Positions 16,972-26,067 are shown, numbered from the stretch's first letter. The stretch is DNA of 64,000 nt from Eubacteriales bacterium (GCA_030625815.1 DAOUQF010000008.1:1-64000); one strand, 5' to 3'. Numbers and translations: made by a program. The notes: generated from the letters alone by a model not told the origin.

Positions 16972-17607
16972 ATGCCTCAAGATAACATGGAAATTTATTC
17001 AATATTACTGGATCGGATTATCGAACTTGAATATCAGCCAGGTGAATTGCTGAATGAAAAGAAGCTTATCGAGGAATTTAAAGTAAGTCGGACACCGATT
17101 CGTGAAGCGTTATTGAAATTGTCTGAAAAAGATTTTGTGAAGATGGTTCCAAGAGTTGGGACTTATATTACACAAGTGGATATTCGAGATATCAAATATG
17201 CGTATGAAGTAAAAAAGAATCTGGAAGTATTGGCATGCGAATTGGCGGCTGAAAGGGCATCGGAAGAGCAGGCGCAAGAACTGCTTGCGATTGTCGAACG
17301 CATTGAAACATACAGTTCACAAGCGGACTACAAAAAATACATCCACGATGACTACTTTTTCCGTAAGATCATTCGAGAGGCATCACAGAATCCATATCTC
17401 CAAAATTATCTTGAAGAGTTGAATAAAAAGACGATGAGGTTTGTCAACTATGTGCAATATAAGATGGACAACCCTGAATGGTACAATGAATCCTTGAGAA
17501 CAATTGCGCAAGCAATAAAAAACCGCAACGCGGAAGTTGCGGGCAAGGAGATGAAAACCCATACTGAAATTTTCTTGAATGAACTTTCAAAACGATTTTT
17601 TATGTAA
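16972..17607 (+). CDS. GntR-family regulator with FCD domain
   Basis: A 211-residue regulator with a winged HTH ('EEFKVSRTPIREALLKLSEK') at residues 25-65 and an all-helical FCD effector domain with candidate metal-ligand histidines ('HDDYFFRKII' and 'MKTHTEIF'). It starts 12 bp after porB, so it is the last gene of the por operon and probably a feedback repressor of it. A terminator follows at 17636. Confidence 0.9.
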   Translation: MPQDNMEIYSILLDRIIELEYQPGELLNEKKLIEEFKVSRTPIREALLKLSEKDFVKMVPRVGTYITQVDIRDIKYAYEVKKNLEVLACELAAERASEEQAQELLAIVERIETYSSQADYKKYIHDDYFFRKIIREASQNPYLQNYLEELNKKTMRFVNYVQYKMDNPEWYNESLRTIAQAIKNRNAEVAGKEMKTHTEIFLNELSKRFFM

Positions 17608-17635
17608 GAAATGGAATGACATTGATCGTGATATG

Positions 17636-17688
17636 CGCCCTTGCATGAGAGTTGAATGACAAAACTTTCATTGCAAAGGGCGTTTTTA
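17636..17688 (+). terminator. Terminator of the por operon
   Basis: A long bulged stem in which GCGCCCTTGCATGAGAGTT pairs with AACTTTCATTGCAAAGGGCG, followed by TTTTT. It ends the por-gntR transcript. Confidence 0.7.
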
Positions 17689-18042
17689 TGCAAGTGGGAG
17701 AGTGGGAAAACAGTAATTTGAAGGATAAGCTTTATTCGATTATAAAGATGAATCTGAAGGAATTGGAGCGGAATAGCCGCTTCCTTGACGGAGCTTAAGA
17801 ATTAAGATATCATCAGAGAGAATGTTAAATTGAATACCCTTCAATAATAGAAGTAAAAATCGTAAGTAATAGACGAGTAAGGTGCAGAATGCGTTGGTGC
17901 AGTGTGAATTCAAACTTGTTGACAAGAATGAAAAGGATTTTGAAAATATTTGATTTGAACTGGGGTTTGTTTAGGGTCTGGAAGCAGGCAATAAACTACA
18001 CTATGGAAATGGTGTAATGTGAATGCTTATGCGTGAAACTTA
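17689..18042. other. Long spacer or leader without a recognisable gene
   Basis: About 350 bp with only short frames full of stops. A TTGACA box (17919-17924) with 17-bp spacing to GAAAAT (17942-17947) could start a transcript that runs about 110 nt into the hairpin at 18043. This would be either a leader RNA for the BCCT gene or a small RNA. I see no known riboswitch consensus. Confidence 0.35.
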
Positions 18043-18085
18043 AACACTCTAACTCTTATCCATAAGAGTTGGGGTGTTTTTTTAT
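18043..18085 (+). terminator. Intrinsic terminator or attenuator before the BCCT gene
   Basis: A 16-bp stem (AACACTCTAACTCTTA, 18043-18058, with 18063-18078, two wobbles) and a TCCA loop, followed by a T-run. It lies only 20 bp before the BCCT ribosome binding site with no gene upstream on the strand for 435 bp. Control by read-through is therefore possible. Confidence 0.7.
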
Positions 18086-18104
18086 ATTCAATAAAGGGGG
18101 ATGT

Positions 18105-19727
18105 ATGGAGAGGAAAGAATTAAAGGAGAAGTTATTTAGTAGAAATTTTGTGCGTTGGGGATTTGATATGAATCCATTTGTTTCATTGACTGCTGCCGTT
18201 TTGGTTGGCGGGTTTATCATATTTACCTTGGTGAATCCTGATTCAGCAGCGAATACGTTCAGTGAGATTAATATGATCTTGAACCAGAAGTTCAATTGGG
18301 TATATATAGCAACCATTAACTTGGCGATAGTTTTTTTACTGGTGATGGGATTGTCTAAATTGGGGAAAATTCGCTTGGGCGGCTTCACGGCAAGACCGGA
18401 GTACAGCAATTTTTCTTGGTATGCGATGCTGTTTAGTGCAGGGATTGGGATCGGAATATTCTTTTACGGTGTGGCAGAACCGATCTATCATCTATCGATT
18501 CCGGAAGCGCTTCAATCAGGATCAACCTTTGATAATTTCAAGATCATGTATTTGCATTGGGGTGCACATGCTTGGTCTCTATACGGTCTTGTTGCCGTAG
18601 GACTTGGATACTTTGCGTATAACCTCAACCTGCCTTTATCTTTTCGAAGCCTGTTTTATCCGATCATTAAAGATAAAATTTTTGGCATTTGGGGCGATGT
18701 CATTGATACGTTTGCAGTCCTTGCCGTGCTTTTTGGGCTGGCAACCTCTCTGGGACTGGGAGCGAGACAGATCAATGCGGGATTGAATTATGCTTTTGGA
18801 ATTCCAAACAGTGAAGTGGTTCAAGTCATTCTCATTGCAGTGATTACATTTATGGCGACACTGTCGGTAGTGAGTGGAATTTCGAAGGGAATCAAGTTGT
18901 TGAGCCAAGCCAATACCATGATTAGCGCGACCTTCTTGTTAATGATTCTGTTGCTTGGTCCGACTGCTTATATTATGTCGACGTATTTTTCGAGCCTGGG
19001 CATTTATTTGAAGGACTTTGTTAACATTGGATTCTTCACGGCTATTGTGCCTGAGGATATTGCATGGCAAGGAGGATGGACCATCTTCTATTGGGCATGG
19101 TGGATCTCTTGGACGCCTTTTGTAGGTACCTTTATAGCAAGGATTTCCAAGGGAAGGACGATTCGGGAAATCGCAGTGGGGACCATCATCCTTCCGACCT
19201 TGATCATTACCTTTGCGATGACGATTCTTGGGGCGACGGGAGTCTTTCTCAATGATGCCTATCAAGGAGTGATTTCAGATGCGATTAGCGCGAATATCGC
19301 AACGGCGATGTTTGAAATGATTAGAGTCTTGGTGGATCAACCGGCGCTGCAAATGCTGTTGTATTGTATTGCGGTGATCGCAATCGTCTTATTTTTCGTG
19401 ACGAGCAGTGATTCTGGATCATTGGTTGTTGATAATCTTACCAGTGGCGGAAAAGAAGATTCGCCGAAAACACAACGGGTATTTTGGGCGATTATGGAAG
19501 GGATCATTGCACTTTCCGTTTTGCTTCTTGGAGGGGAGAGAGCGTTGAAAACCTTGCAATCGGCAGTGGTGATCACAGGTTTCCCTTTTGCTATTCTTTT
19601 GATGATTATGATGTTTTCTCTTTCAAAAGAATTGAAGAAGAGCTATAAGAAGTATGAGTATAATTCAATTGTGAAATTGAAACGGCGCATGGTTAAATTA
19701 GATAAAGATGTAGAATATAAAAGATAA
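18105..19727 (+). CDS. BCCT-family betaine/carnitine/choline transporter
   Basis: A 540-residue, 12-segment secondary transporter. The tryptophan-rich BCCT signature is 'FYWAWWISWTPFVGTFIARI' near residue 335, and 'GIGIGIFFYGVAEPIYHL' near residue 115 lies in the first core helix region. BCCT carriers import quaternary amines (glycine betaine, choline, carnitine) with Na+ or H+, as osmoprotectants or nutrients. The short polar C-terminus does not obviously show an osmosensing extension. The ATG at 18105 follows AAAGGGGG. It is transcribed alone between two terminators. Confidence 0.9.
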   Translation: MERKELKEKLFSRNFVRWGFDMNPFVSLTAAVLVGGFIIFTLVNPDSAANTFSEINMILNQKFNWVYIATINLAIVFLLVMGLSKLGKIRLGGFTARPEYSNFSWYAMLFSAGIGIGIFFYGVAEPIYHLSIPEALQSGSTFDNFKIMYLHWGAHAWSLYGLVAVGLGYFAYNLNLPLSFRSLFYPIIKDKIFGIWGDVIDTFAVLAVLFGLATSLGLGARQINAGLNYAFGIPNSEVVQVILIAVITFMATLSVVSGISKGIKLLSQANTMISATFLLMILLLGPTAYIMSTYFSSLGIYLKDFVNIGFFTAIVPEDIAWQGGWTIFYWAWWISWTPFVGTFIARISKGRTIREIAVGTIILPTLIITFAMTILGATGVFLNDAYQGVISDAISANIATAMFEMIRVLVDQPALQMLLYCIAVIAIVLFFVTSSDSGSLVVDNLTSGGKEDSPKTQRVFWAIMEGIIALSVLLLGGERALKTLQSAVVITGFPFAILLMIMMFSLSKELKKSYKKYEYNSIVKLKRRMVKLDKDVEYKR

Positions 19728-19738
19728 CGGTATGGAAG

Positions 19739-19773
19739 AATGAAAGCCTTGGGGGAAACCCAAGGCTTTCATT
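19739..19773 (+). terminator. Terminator after the BCCT gene
   Basis: A 15-bp perfect stem AATGAAAGCCTTGGG (19739-19753) with CCCAAGGCTTTCATT (19759-19773). A short T-rich stretch follows. The spacer 19774-20023 holds a TATAAT-like box near 19815 and a 20-codon frame (19855-19917, MNDTIENEKIHAGVFILGQY) of doubtful reality. Confidence 0.75.
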
Positions 19774-20023
19774 CTTGTTAGGGAAGTTTTTTAGTGAAAA
19801 TGCTGAGAAACAGATATAATAGTATTAGAGAAACAATTCGAATAAGGTGTGTTTATGAATGATACCATAGAGAATGAAAAAATTCATGCGGGAGTTTTTA
19901 TTCTAGGACAATACTAGATTAAGTGATACGGGACCTGGCTTTTTCTAGAACATAACCAGTTTGATTCTGCATCAGCATACGTAATTCTGTACGTTTTATT
20001 ATATGGAGTTTAGGAGAGGTAAT

Positions 20024-20707
20024 ATGATCACGAAAGAAGAGAAACCAAGATATTTCCAAGTAATTGAATATATTAATCAACAGGTAGAATACGGACAATT
20101 GCAGAAGGGGGATAAAATTCCAACCGAGAGGCAATTGGTTGAAATTTTAGGAATTGGAAGAAATTCGATTCGAGAAGCGCTTAAAATATTAGAGATTATT
20201 GGGATTGTGGATCGAAAACAAGGTGATGGGTCTTATATACGAAAGGATTTTCATAATTGGGTTTCTGAACCGATGAGCATTGCATTTATGTTGTCGGAAA
20301 CAAACAAAAAAGAGATTTTTGAATTTCGAAATATGATCGAAGTCGAGATTGCTACACTTGCGGCACAGAGAATAACGGATGAAGAAATTGAAGAATTGAA
20401 AGCATGTTATAGCAAGATGATTGAGGAAAATGAGGAAGAGATTAGCGCAAAATACGATAAAAACTTTCACAGTTTACTTGCGAAAATATCAAAAAATATG
20501 ATTATCATCAATTCATACAACTCGATGGATTACATGTTGGATCTATTTATTTTTGATATTCGGACGGATGTGGTTAATAGTGAAGGCAGAGAAGTGGCGT
20601 TGACAATTCATAAAGGAATTTTTGAAGCAATTATTAACAGAGATCCGAAACGAGCACGAGAAGCAATGAAGAAACATATGGATCTAATCAGGAGATATTA
20701 TAATTAG
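20024..20707 (+). CDS. FadR-subfamily GntR regulator, first of a tandem pair
   Basis: A 227-residue regulator. The winged HTH at residues 5-75 has 'KGDKIPTERQLVEILGIGRNS' and 'IREALKILEIIGI', and a FadR C-terminal (FCD) domain follows ('FEFRNMIEVEIATLAAQRI'). GGAGAGG precedes ATG 20024. It is followed 14 bp later by a close paralogue of the same length. It probably binds the TGGT-N3-ACCA operators at 21482-21546 and represses the etf operon; lactate-type regulators (LldR, LctA) belong here. The ligand is inferred only by analogy. Confidence 0.9.
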   Translation: MITKEEKPRYFQVIEYINQQVEYGQLQKGDKIPTERQLVEILGIGRNSIREALKILEIIGIVDRKQGDGSYIRKDFHNWVSEPMSIAFMLSETNKKEIFEFRNMIEVEIATLAAQRITDEEIEELKACYSKMIEENEEEISAKYDKNFHSLLAKISKNMIIINSYNSMDYMLDLFIFDIRTDVVNSEGREVALTIHKGIFEAIINRDPKRAREAMKKHMDLIRRYYN

Positions 20708-20721
20708 TTGGGGGAATTTAT

Positions 20722-21405
20722 TTGTTTAGTGAGAAATCAAATAAAACATATCACCAAGTTATAGCATATTTGATTGAACAAATCAGAGAACAAAAAATTA
20801 AGAAGGGGGACAAGTTGCCAACCGAAAGAGAGTTGTCAGCCTCTTTGAATGTAAGCAGAGCTTCAGTCAGAGAAGCCTATAAAACATTTCATGTTTTAGG
20901 GCTTGTGGTAAATCGTCCCGGAAGCGGTACCTATGTAAGAGAAGAAGTGGATGAATGGCTTAACGAGCCAATGAAAATTGTTTTTAAATTGTTTGGGATA
21001 AAAATGGAAGAGGTTTTTGAATTTAGAAAAATGATTGAGGTTGAAACAGCTACGCTTGCAGCGGAAAGCATTACAGACTCAGAATTAATTCAGCTAACGG
21101 AATGTTATGAAAAGATGCTCAATGTGGAGAGCGAGTTTGAGAAATCAAAATATGATAAAAAATTTCATTATATCATTGCAAAAGCATCCAGAAACCATAT
21201 CATATTCAATTCGTACAACGCGATGTCTTCTATGCTGGAGGCGTTTACTTATGATATTAGAGCAATGGTTTTGCAGATGGAAGGGGAAGATATTCTTGAA
21301 AAAATTCATATGGATATCTATAGAGCCATCATGAATCGGGATAAGGAAAATGCGAGAAAGAGCATGAAAGCGCATATGAATATGATTAGCAAATATTTTC
21401 AATAA
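20722..21405 (+). CDS. FadR-subfamily GntR regulator, second of the pair
   Basis: A 227-residue paralogue of the preceding protein, colinear throughout ('KGDKLPTERELSASLNVSRA', 'FEFRKMIEVETATLAAESI'). It starts at TTG 20722 behind GGGGGA, a weaker signal than that of the first copy, so its level may be lower. Two like-sized paralogues in tandem could form heterodimers or respond to different hydroxyacids. A terminator follows and the controlled operon begins 190 bp downstream. Confidence 0.88.
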   Translation: MFSEKSNKTYHQVIAYLIEQIREQKIKKGDKLPTERELSASLNVSRASVREAYKTFHVLGLVVNRPGSGTYVREEVDEWLNEPMKIVFKLFGIKMEEVFEFRKMIEVETATLAAESITDSELIQLTECYEKMLNVESEFEKSKYDKKFHYIIAKASRNHIIFNSYNAMSSMLEAFTYDIRAMVLQMEGEDILEKIHMDIYRAIMNRDKENARKSMKAHMNMISKYFQ

Positions 21406-21429
21406 TGAATGAATTAAGAGTTATGATTG

Positions 21430-21467
21430 AAAGCCCTGAATGTATGACAATTCGGGGCTTTGTTTTG
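21430..21467 (+). terminator. Terminator of the regulator pair
   Basis: AAAGCCCTGAAT (21430-21441) pairs with ATTCGGGGCTTT (21450-21461) with one wobble, then TGTTTTG. Confidence 0.75.
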
Positions 21468-21481
21468 TTAAATAATAAACT

Positions 21482-21546
21482 ATTGGTAGAACCATTTACA
21501 TTGAAGAGGCATAGTGATATTCTAAAACCATAATGGTTCTACCAAT
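21482..21546. promoter_or_regulatory. Two FadR-type operators as a 15-bp inverted repeat
   Basis: ATTGGTAGAACCATT (21482-21496) is repeated exactly inverted at 21532-21546, 35 bp apart. Each copy contains TGGT-N3-ACCA, which fits the FadR/LldR-type operator TnGT-N3-ACnA. The pair lies between the regulator genes and etfB, so looping or side-by-side repression of the etf promoter is likely. Confidence 0.8.
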
Positions 21547-21594
21547 GAGACACGCATGCAATAAACAAGAATAAATCGATCAGGAGGGGGAAAC

Positions 21595-22398
21595 ATGAGA
21601 ATCATTGTACTGATGAAACAAGTTCCGGACATGGAAAAAGTGAAGTTCGACAGAGAAAAAGGCGTCATTGACAGAAAATCAGCGGGAACAGAAATAAATC
21701 CGTTTGATTTAAATGCATTGGAAGCGGCTGTACAGATTAAAGAAACTCATGGTGCGGAAGTCGTTGCTGTGTGCATGGGGCCACCAAGTGCAGAAGTAGC
21801 GCTTAAGGAAGCAATTTCAAGGGGCGCCGATCGGGGAATTCTATTAAGTGATCGGAAATTTGGAGGATCGGATGTAAAAGCGACGGCATATACTTTGGCG
21901 GCAGGAATTAAAGCCATTGGAGAGTATGACTTGGTCTTCGCGGGGATACAGACGGTTGACGGAGATACGGGCCAGGTAGGAGCGGAGGTTGCGCAATTTT
22001 TAGACATCCCGCATATCTATTATGTTGACAAGATCGAAGAAGTGGATGAAGAAAGCATAACCGTGGTTACTGATATTTGGGATGGCGTTTATGTGAAAAA
22101 AATGAAATTGCCAGGACTTGTTACCGTGACAAAAGATATCAATTCACCGAGGCTTCCCGCTTTCAAGGAAAAAATGAAGTCAAGAAAAGCGGTAATCCCA
22201 GCGTGGGGAATGGATGAGCTTACGGGGTTTTTGGATGAAACAGAAACTGGGCGTAAAGGCTCAGCAACAATGGTGAAAAGAATAGAAGTGCCGAAAGCTG
22301 TACACCGGAAAGGATTGCTGTGGCGAGATAACATGGACACTGCATTGAATGAGTTTGTGGATATTCTGGTAGATAAAAAAGTTATCGAGGTGGAATAG
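21595..22398 (+). CDS. etfB: Electron transfer flavoprotein beta subunit
   Basis: A 267-residue EtfB: 'MRIIVLMKQVPDMEKVKFD' start, 'AGTEINPFDLNALEAAVQIK' near residue 30, and 'FAGIQTVDGDTGQVGAEVAQ' near residue 115. With EtfA it forms a flavodoxin-like heterodimer carrying FAD and AMP or a second FAD. Genomic pairing with a GlcD-type dehydrogenase resembles the confurcating lactate dehydrogenase of acetogens. AGGAGGGGG precedes the ATG. Whether it bifurcates cannot be settled from sequence by eye. Confidence 0.93.
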   Translation: MRIIVLMKQVPDMEKVKFDREKGVIDRKSAGTEINPFDLNALEAAVQIKETHGAEVVAVCMGPPSAEVALKEAISRGADRGILLSDRKFGGSDVKATAYTLAAGIKAIGEYDLVFAGIQTVDGDTGQVGAEVAQFLDIPHIYYVDKIEEVDEESITVVTDIWDGVYVKKMKLPGLVTVTKDINSPRLPAFKEKMKSRKAVIPAWGMDELTGFLDETETGRKGSATMVKRIEVPKAVHRKGLLWRDNMDTALNEFVDILVDKKVIEVE

Positions 22399-23385
22399 AT
22401 GAAAGAATATAGCGGAGTAATGGTCTTTGCAGAGCAAAAGGACAAGGAAATCCATAAAGTTTCATACGAGTTATTGGGGAAGGCAAGGGAGCTTGCCGAT
22501 CAAATCAACGAAGAGGTCGTTTGCTGCCTCTGTGGACCGAGCGAAATTGATGTGAATGAATTGATTTATCGCGGAGCGGACAAGGTATTTCATGTGCAGG
22601 ATGAGGAAATTTTTGGTAGTCCTGAAGTGATGACCTACGTGGAAAATGTAGTGAAAATCATTGAGGAAAAGAAACCGGAAATCTGTCTTTTTGGGGCAAC
22701 CAGTTTTGGCAGGTCCCTGGCGCCAAGGGTAGCGGCAACACTAAAATGCGGACTTACCGCAGATTGTACAGGTCTTGCTATCGACGAGGAAGACATGAAA
22801 TTGGTTCAAATTCGCCCAGCTTTCAGTGAAAATATTTTGGCACATATTAAATCGCAATATTTGCCTCAGATGGCTACTGTCCGATATAAAGAATTTGATG
22901 AAGCGAAAAGGGATGAATCAAGAACCGGGGAAATCATCAATTTTCCATCGATTAAAATCAAAAATAATCCCATTGAAGTTCTTCGTGAGATTACGGAAGA
23001 GGCATTTAATATTACAGATGCTAGGGTCGTTGTATCTGCAGGAAAAGGGTTAAAGAGCCCAGAAGATTTTAAAATGATTGAAGAACTGGCAGCCGTTTTG
23101 GGCGGTGTAGTGGGTTCGTCAAGACCGTTGGTAGAGGATGGGTTTATCTCGAAGGCGCATCAAGTTGGGTATAGTGGGAATCGAGTGAAACCGAGTCTAT
23201 ACATAGCATGCGGTATCTCCGGTGCACCGCAGCATCAGGCTGGCATGAAAGAAGCGGATGTGATCTTGGCGATCAATTCAGATCCTTCAGCGCCGATATT
23301 CAATATCGCGGATTATGGGATTGTTGGGGACATGTATGAGATTGTACCGCAAATGATTGAAAAAATAAAAGGGAAAAGGGCGTAA
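22399..23385 (+). CDS. etfA: Electron transfer flavoprotein alpha subunit
   Basis: A 328-residue EtfA beginning directly after the etfB stop. The C-terminal FAD domain has 'VVGSSRPLVEDGFISKAHQV', 'SLYIACGISGAPQHQAGM' and 'ILAINSDPSAPIFNIADYGI', all expected positions. It lacks the N-terminal [4Fe-4S] ferredoxin extension seen in LctC-type EtfA subunits of some confurcating lactate dehydrogenases. Electrons therefore pass directly between flavins or through a separate ferredoxin. Confidence 0.93.
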   Translation: MKEYSGVMVFAEQKDKEIHKVSYELLGKARELADQINEEVVCCLCGPSEIDVNELIYRGADKVFHVQDEEIFGSPEVMTYVENVVKIIEEKKPEICLFGATSFGRSLAPRVAATLKCGLTADCTGLAIDEEDMKLVQIRPAFSENILAHIKSQYLPQMATVRYKEFDEAKRDESRTGEIINFPSIKIKNNPIEVLREITEEAFNITDARVVVSAGKGLKSPEDFKMIEELAAVLGGVVGSSRPLVEDGFISKAHQVGYSGNRVKPSLYIACGISGAPQHQAGMKEADVILAINSDPSAPIFNIADYGIVGDMYEIVPQMIEKIKGKRA

Positions 23386-23466
23386 AATTTATGCCAAAGG
23401 AGGGGAAAACGATTTTTCGGCTTCAAGGTTTATTGAGATAGAAAAATAAATTATTTGGAGGGACGT

Positions 23467-24642
23467 ATGGAAAAGAAAAAATTGATGCCCGCATTTTTCG
23501 CTGTAGCATTCGTATGGTTTACCACGCACTTTGGCGGAGGTTTTGCATCGGGTCGACAGGTTGTTCAGTACTATGTTGGTTATGGCTGGTATGCATCGTT
23601 TTTACCAATCGTATCGCAGGCTCTTGAGGCAGTCGTATTTTATTATGCCTGGAAATTTGCAATCGAGAGAAAAAAGTTCGATTATCGAAGCTGGACATTG
23701 GAATTTTATAAACCAGTTGAAAAGGTTATGGCTCCGGCATTTGAATTTATTTTTCAATTAATTTTAGTAACGGCAACAGCAGTTGCATTTGCAACGGGTG
23801 GAGCTACAATTACAAAAGTATTTGGCACGAGTTATCTTATCAATACATTGGTCATCGCAGCGGCGATGCTGCTTCTGACCATATTCGGAGCGGGTCTTGT
23901 AAGGAAAGCGGCATCCTTTATCGCGATCGCCATTATCCTTGGGGTTATTGTGATTTACGTACCGAATATTGTGGTCAATTGGAGCAAGATTACAGGGAAT
24001 ATCGCAGCGTTGAAAGCGGGAACAATCGTCAATGATGCGACATTCGGACAGGCATTATGGAAAACCATGGTGTATGCTGGTTTCCAAGCCAGCTGTTTGG
24101 GTGCGTACTTGGCTCACTCAAATGCATTGAAAGATTTAAGCGACGTAAAAAAAGCGGCTGGTTGGGGATTTGTCATCAATGCATCAATCTTGATGATGTC
24201 AACATTAGGGATCATGGCCTTCTACCAAGACGGCATCTTAACGGAAGCAGTTCCGGCATTATATGTCGTGATGAATGGCGTGGGTTCCACATGGATGACA
24301 CCACTGATTTCCATTTTAATTATTTTGGGTGCCGTATCAACCGGAGTCAATCTAATTTATGGGACAACGAGCAGAATTGTGAACTTTGTTTCTAGAAACG
24401 ACACGGAAGAAGTGAGAAAACAAAAGGAAACAAAGCGGAGTGTTGTCGTCTCTTTTGGTTATGTGGTAGCGACTTGGATGATTGCGCAGTTTGGCTTGAT
24501 TCCATTGATTGCAAAAGGATACGGAACTTTGGGATATGTCGCAGTATTTGTTATTATCATCCCAGTCATCTTCAGAGGAATTGTTGGATGGAAAAAAAAT
24601 GATGGTGGCGCAGTAGGCGAGTCTCAAGAAAAAATTTCATAA
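23467..24642 (+). CDS. YkvI-family membrane transporter
   Basis: A 391-residue, roughly ten-segment membrane protein. The start 'FVWFTTHFGGGFASGRQVVQ' is the unwound first-helix signature of the YkvI family within the APC superfamily. No substrate is established for the family as far as I know. TTGGAGG precedes ATG 23467. Its place between etfA and a 2-hydroxyacid dehydrogenase suggests that it imports the substrate of that enzyme. Confidence 0.82.
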   Translation: MEKKKLMPAFFAVAFVWFTTHFGGGFASGRQVVQYYVGYGWYASFLPIVSQALEAVVFYYAWKFAIERKKFDYRSWTLEFYKPVEKVMAPAFEFIFQLILVTATAVAFATGGATITKVFGTSYLINTLVIAAAMLLLTIFGAGLVRKAASFIAIAIILGVIVIYVPNIVVNWSKITGNIAALKAGTIVNDATFGQALWKTMVYAGFQASCLGAYLAHSNALKDLSDVKKAAGWGFVINASILMMSTLGIMAFYQDGILTEAVPALYVVMNGVGSTWMTPLISILIILGAVSTGVNLIYGTTSRIVNFVSRNDTEEVRKQKETKRSVVVSFGYVVATWMIAQFGLIPLIAKGYGTLGYVAVFVIIIPVIFRGIVGWKKNDGGAVGESQEKIS

Positions 24643-24672
24643 AGAATTGAAAGGATGGAGGTTATAATCGAT

Positions 24673-26067
24673 ATGGAAAACAAAATTACAGCAGAATTGG
24701 TACAGGAATTAAAAGGAATTACAGGTGAAGATTGGGTCGTAGCAGATTTATCTCAGATGCAAAGTTATTTATATGACGAGACCGAGTTGTTGATTCGCCC
24801 GGTTGCAGCGGAAGAATGCGTCGTTGTGAAACCGGGCACGGCGGAAGAAGTTTCTGCGATTGTGAAACTGGCAAACGAACATTTGATTCCAATTGTTCCC
24901 AGGGGTGGAGGGACAGGCATTTGCGGAGCCGCAATTCCTACACAATCCAGTATTGTATTATCATTGGAAAGATTGAATCGCTTGGTAGAATACGATGAAA
25001 AGAACATTATGATCACGGTTGAAGCCGGGGTAACGCTAGAGGGTTTATTGGAAGAACTGAAAGAGCATGATAAAATATTCTTCCCGGTTCATCCAGGTGA
25101 TGAAGGGGCTCAAATTGGCGGGATGGTTGCTGAAAACGCCGGTGGGGTAAGAGCGGTGAAGCATGGTATTATGAGAAATCATATCAAGGGATTGGAAGTA
25201 GTATTGCCGACGGGTGAACTCGTTCAATTAGGCGGAAAGCTGATTAAAAACAATATGGGGTATGATCTGCTTCATATGATGATCGGTAGTGAAGGAACCC
25301 TTGGCATTGTCACAAAAGCGACTTTGAAACTATATGCTAAAAACCCTTGCATTGGAACATTGTTGGTTTCTTTCGATTCTATAGAAGAGGCATCTGATGT
25401 TGTACCAATGATCCTTCAAGAAGGGATTACGCCGCTTGCCATTGAATATATGGATCGCGAAGTGGCGATTGAGGCAGCAAAGCATATCGGACAACCATAT
25501 CCAGCCAAGAATGGATCAGCGGATTTAATGTTTATCCTCGATGAGGCTACGGAAGATGAGTTGTATGAGAAATGCGGAAGAATCGTAGAAATGTGTGAAG
25601 AAAATGGAGCCGTTGACAGTTTAATCGCAGAAACGACAAAAGATCAACGTGCATTGCTTGAGATAAGAAGCAATGTATATACGGCCTATAAGGAAAATGT
25701 CGCCGACGCATTGGACATTGCCGTACCGGCAGGTTCCGTTCCGGATATATTGAAAGATATCAATCGAATTGCAAAGAAATACAATACAACCTCACCGGCG
25801 GTCGGGCATATCGCAGATGGGAATGTACATAATTTCTTAATGCTTGAGAACGGTGAACTACCGGAATATCTCGATGAGATCAGAAATGAAATGTATGAAG
25901 CCGCAATCAGTTATGGTGGAACGGTAACTGCAGAACATGGTACCGGTAAAACGAGGAAGAAGCATATGCCTCTACAATTTTCACCTCGAGAAATTGAGAT
26001 CATGGAAAATATCAAGAAAGTTTTTGACCCGAATGGGATCTTGAATCCTGGGACAATAGTCGATTAA
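24673..26067 (+). CDS. FAD-linked 2-hydroxyacid dehydrogenase (GlcD/lactate dehydrogenase type)
   Basis: A 464-residue VAO-fold flavoenzyme. The FAD-binding region is 'PIVPRGGGTGICGAAIPTQS' near residue 75, followed by 'HPGDEGAQIGGMVAENAGGV' near 145 and 'GSEGTLGIVTKATLKLY' near 215. The C-terminal cap domain has 'GHIADGNVHNF' and ends 'FDPNGILNPGTIVD'. It oxidises D- or L-2-hydroxyacids (lactate, glycolate, 2-hydroxyglutarate) and passes electrons to EtfAB. ATG 24673 is chosen because GGAGG precedes it and an upstream ATG at 24655 would contain the ribosome site. Last gene of the operon; a terminator follows at 26146. Confidence 0.88.
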   Translation: MENKITAELVQELKGITGEDWVVADLSQMQSYLYDETELLIRPVAAEECVVVKPGTAEEVSAIVKLANEHLIPIVPRGGGTGICGAAIPTQSSIVLSLERLNRLVEYDEKNIMITVEAGVTLEGLLEELKEHDKIFFPVHPGDEGAQIGGMVAENAGGVRAVKHGIMRNHIKGLEVVLPTGELVQLGGKLIKNNMGYDLLHMMIGSEGTLGIVTKATLKLYAKNPCIGTLLVSFDSIEEASDVVPMILQEGITPLAIEYMDREVAIEAAKHIGQPYPAKNGSADLMFILDEATEDELYEKCGRIVEMCEENGAVDSLIAETTKDQRALLEIRSNVYTAYKENVADALDIAVPAGSVPDILKDINRIAKKYNTTSPAVGHIADGNVHNFLMLENGELPEYLDEIRNEMYEAAISYGGTVTAEHGTGKTRKKHMPLQFSPREIEIMENIKKVFDPNGILNPGTIVD

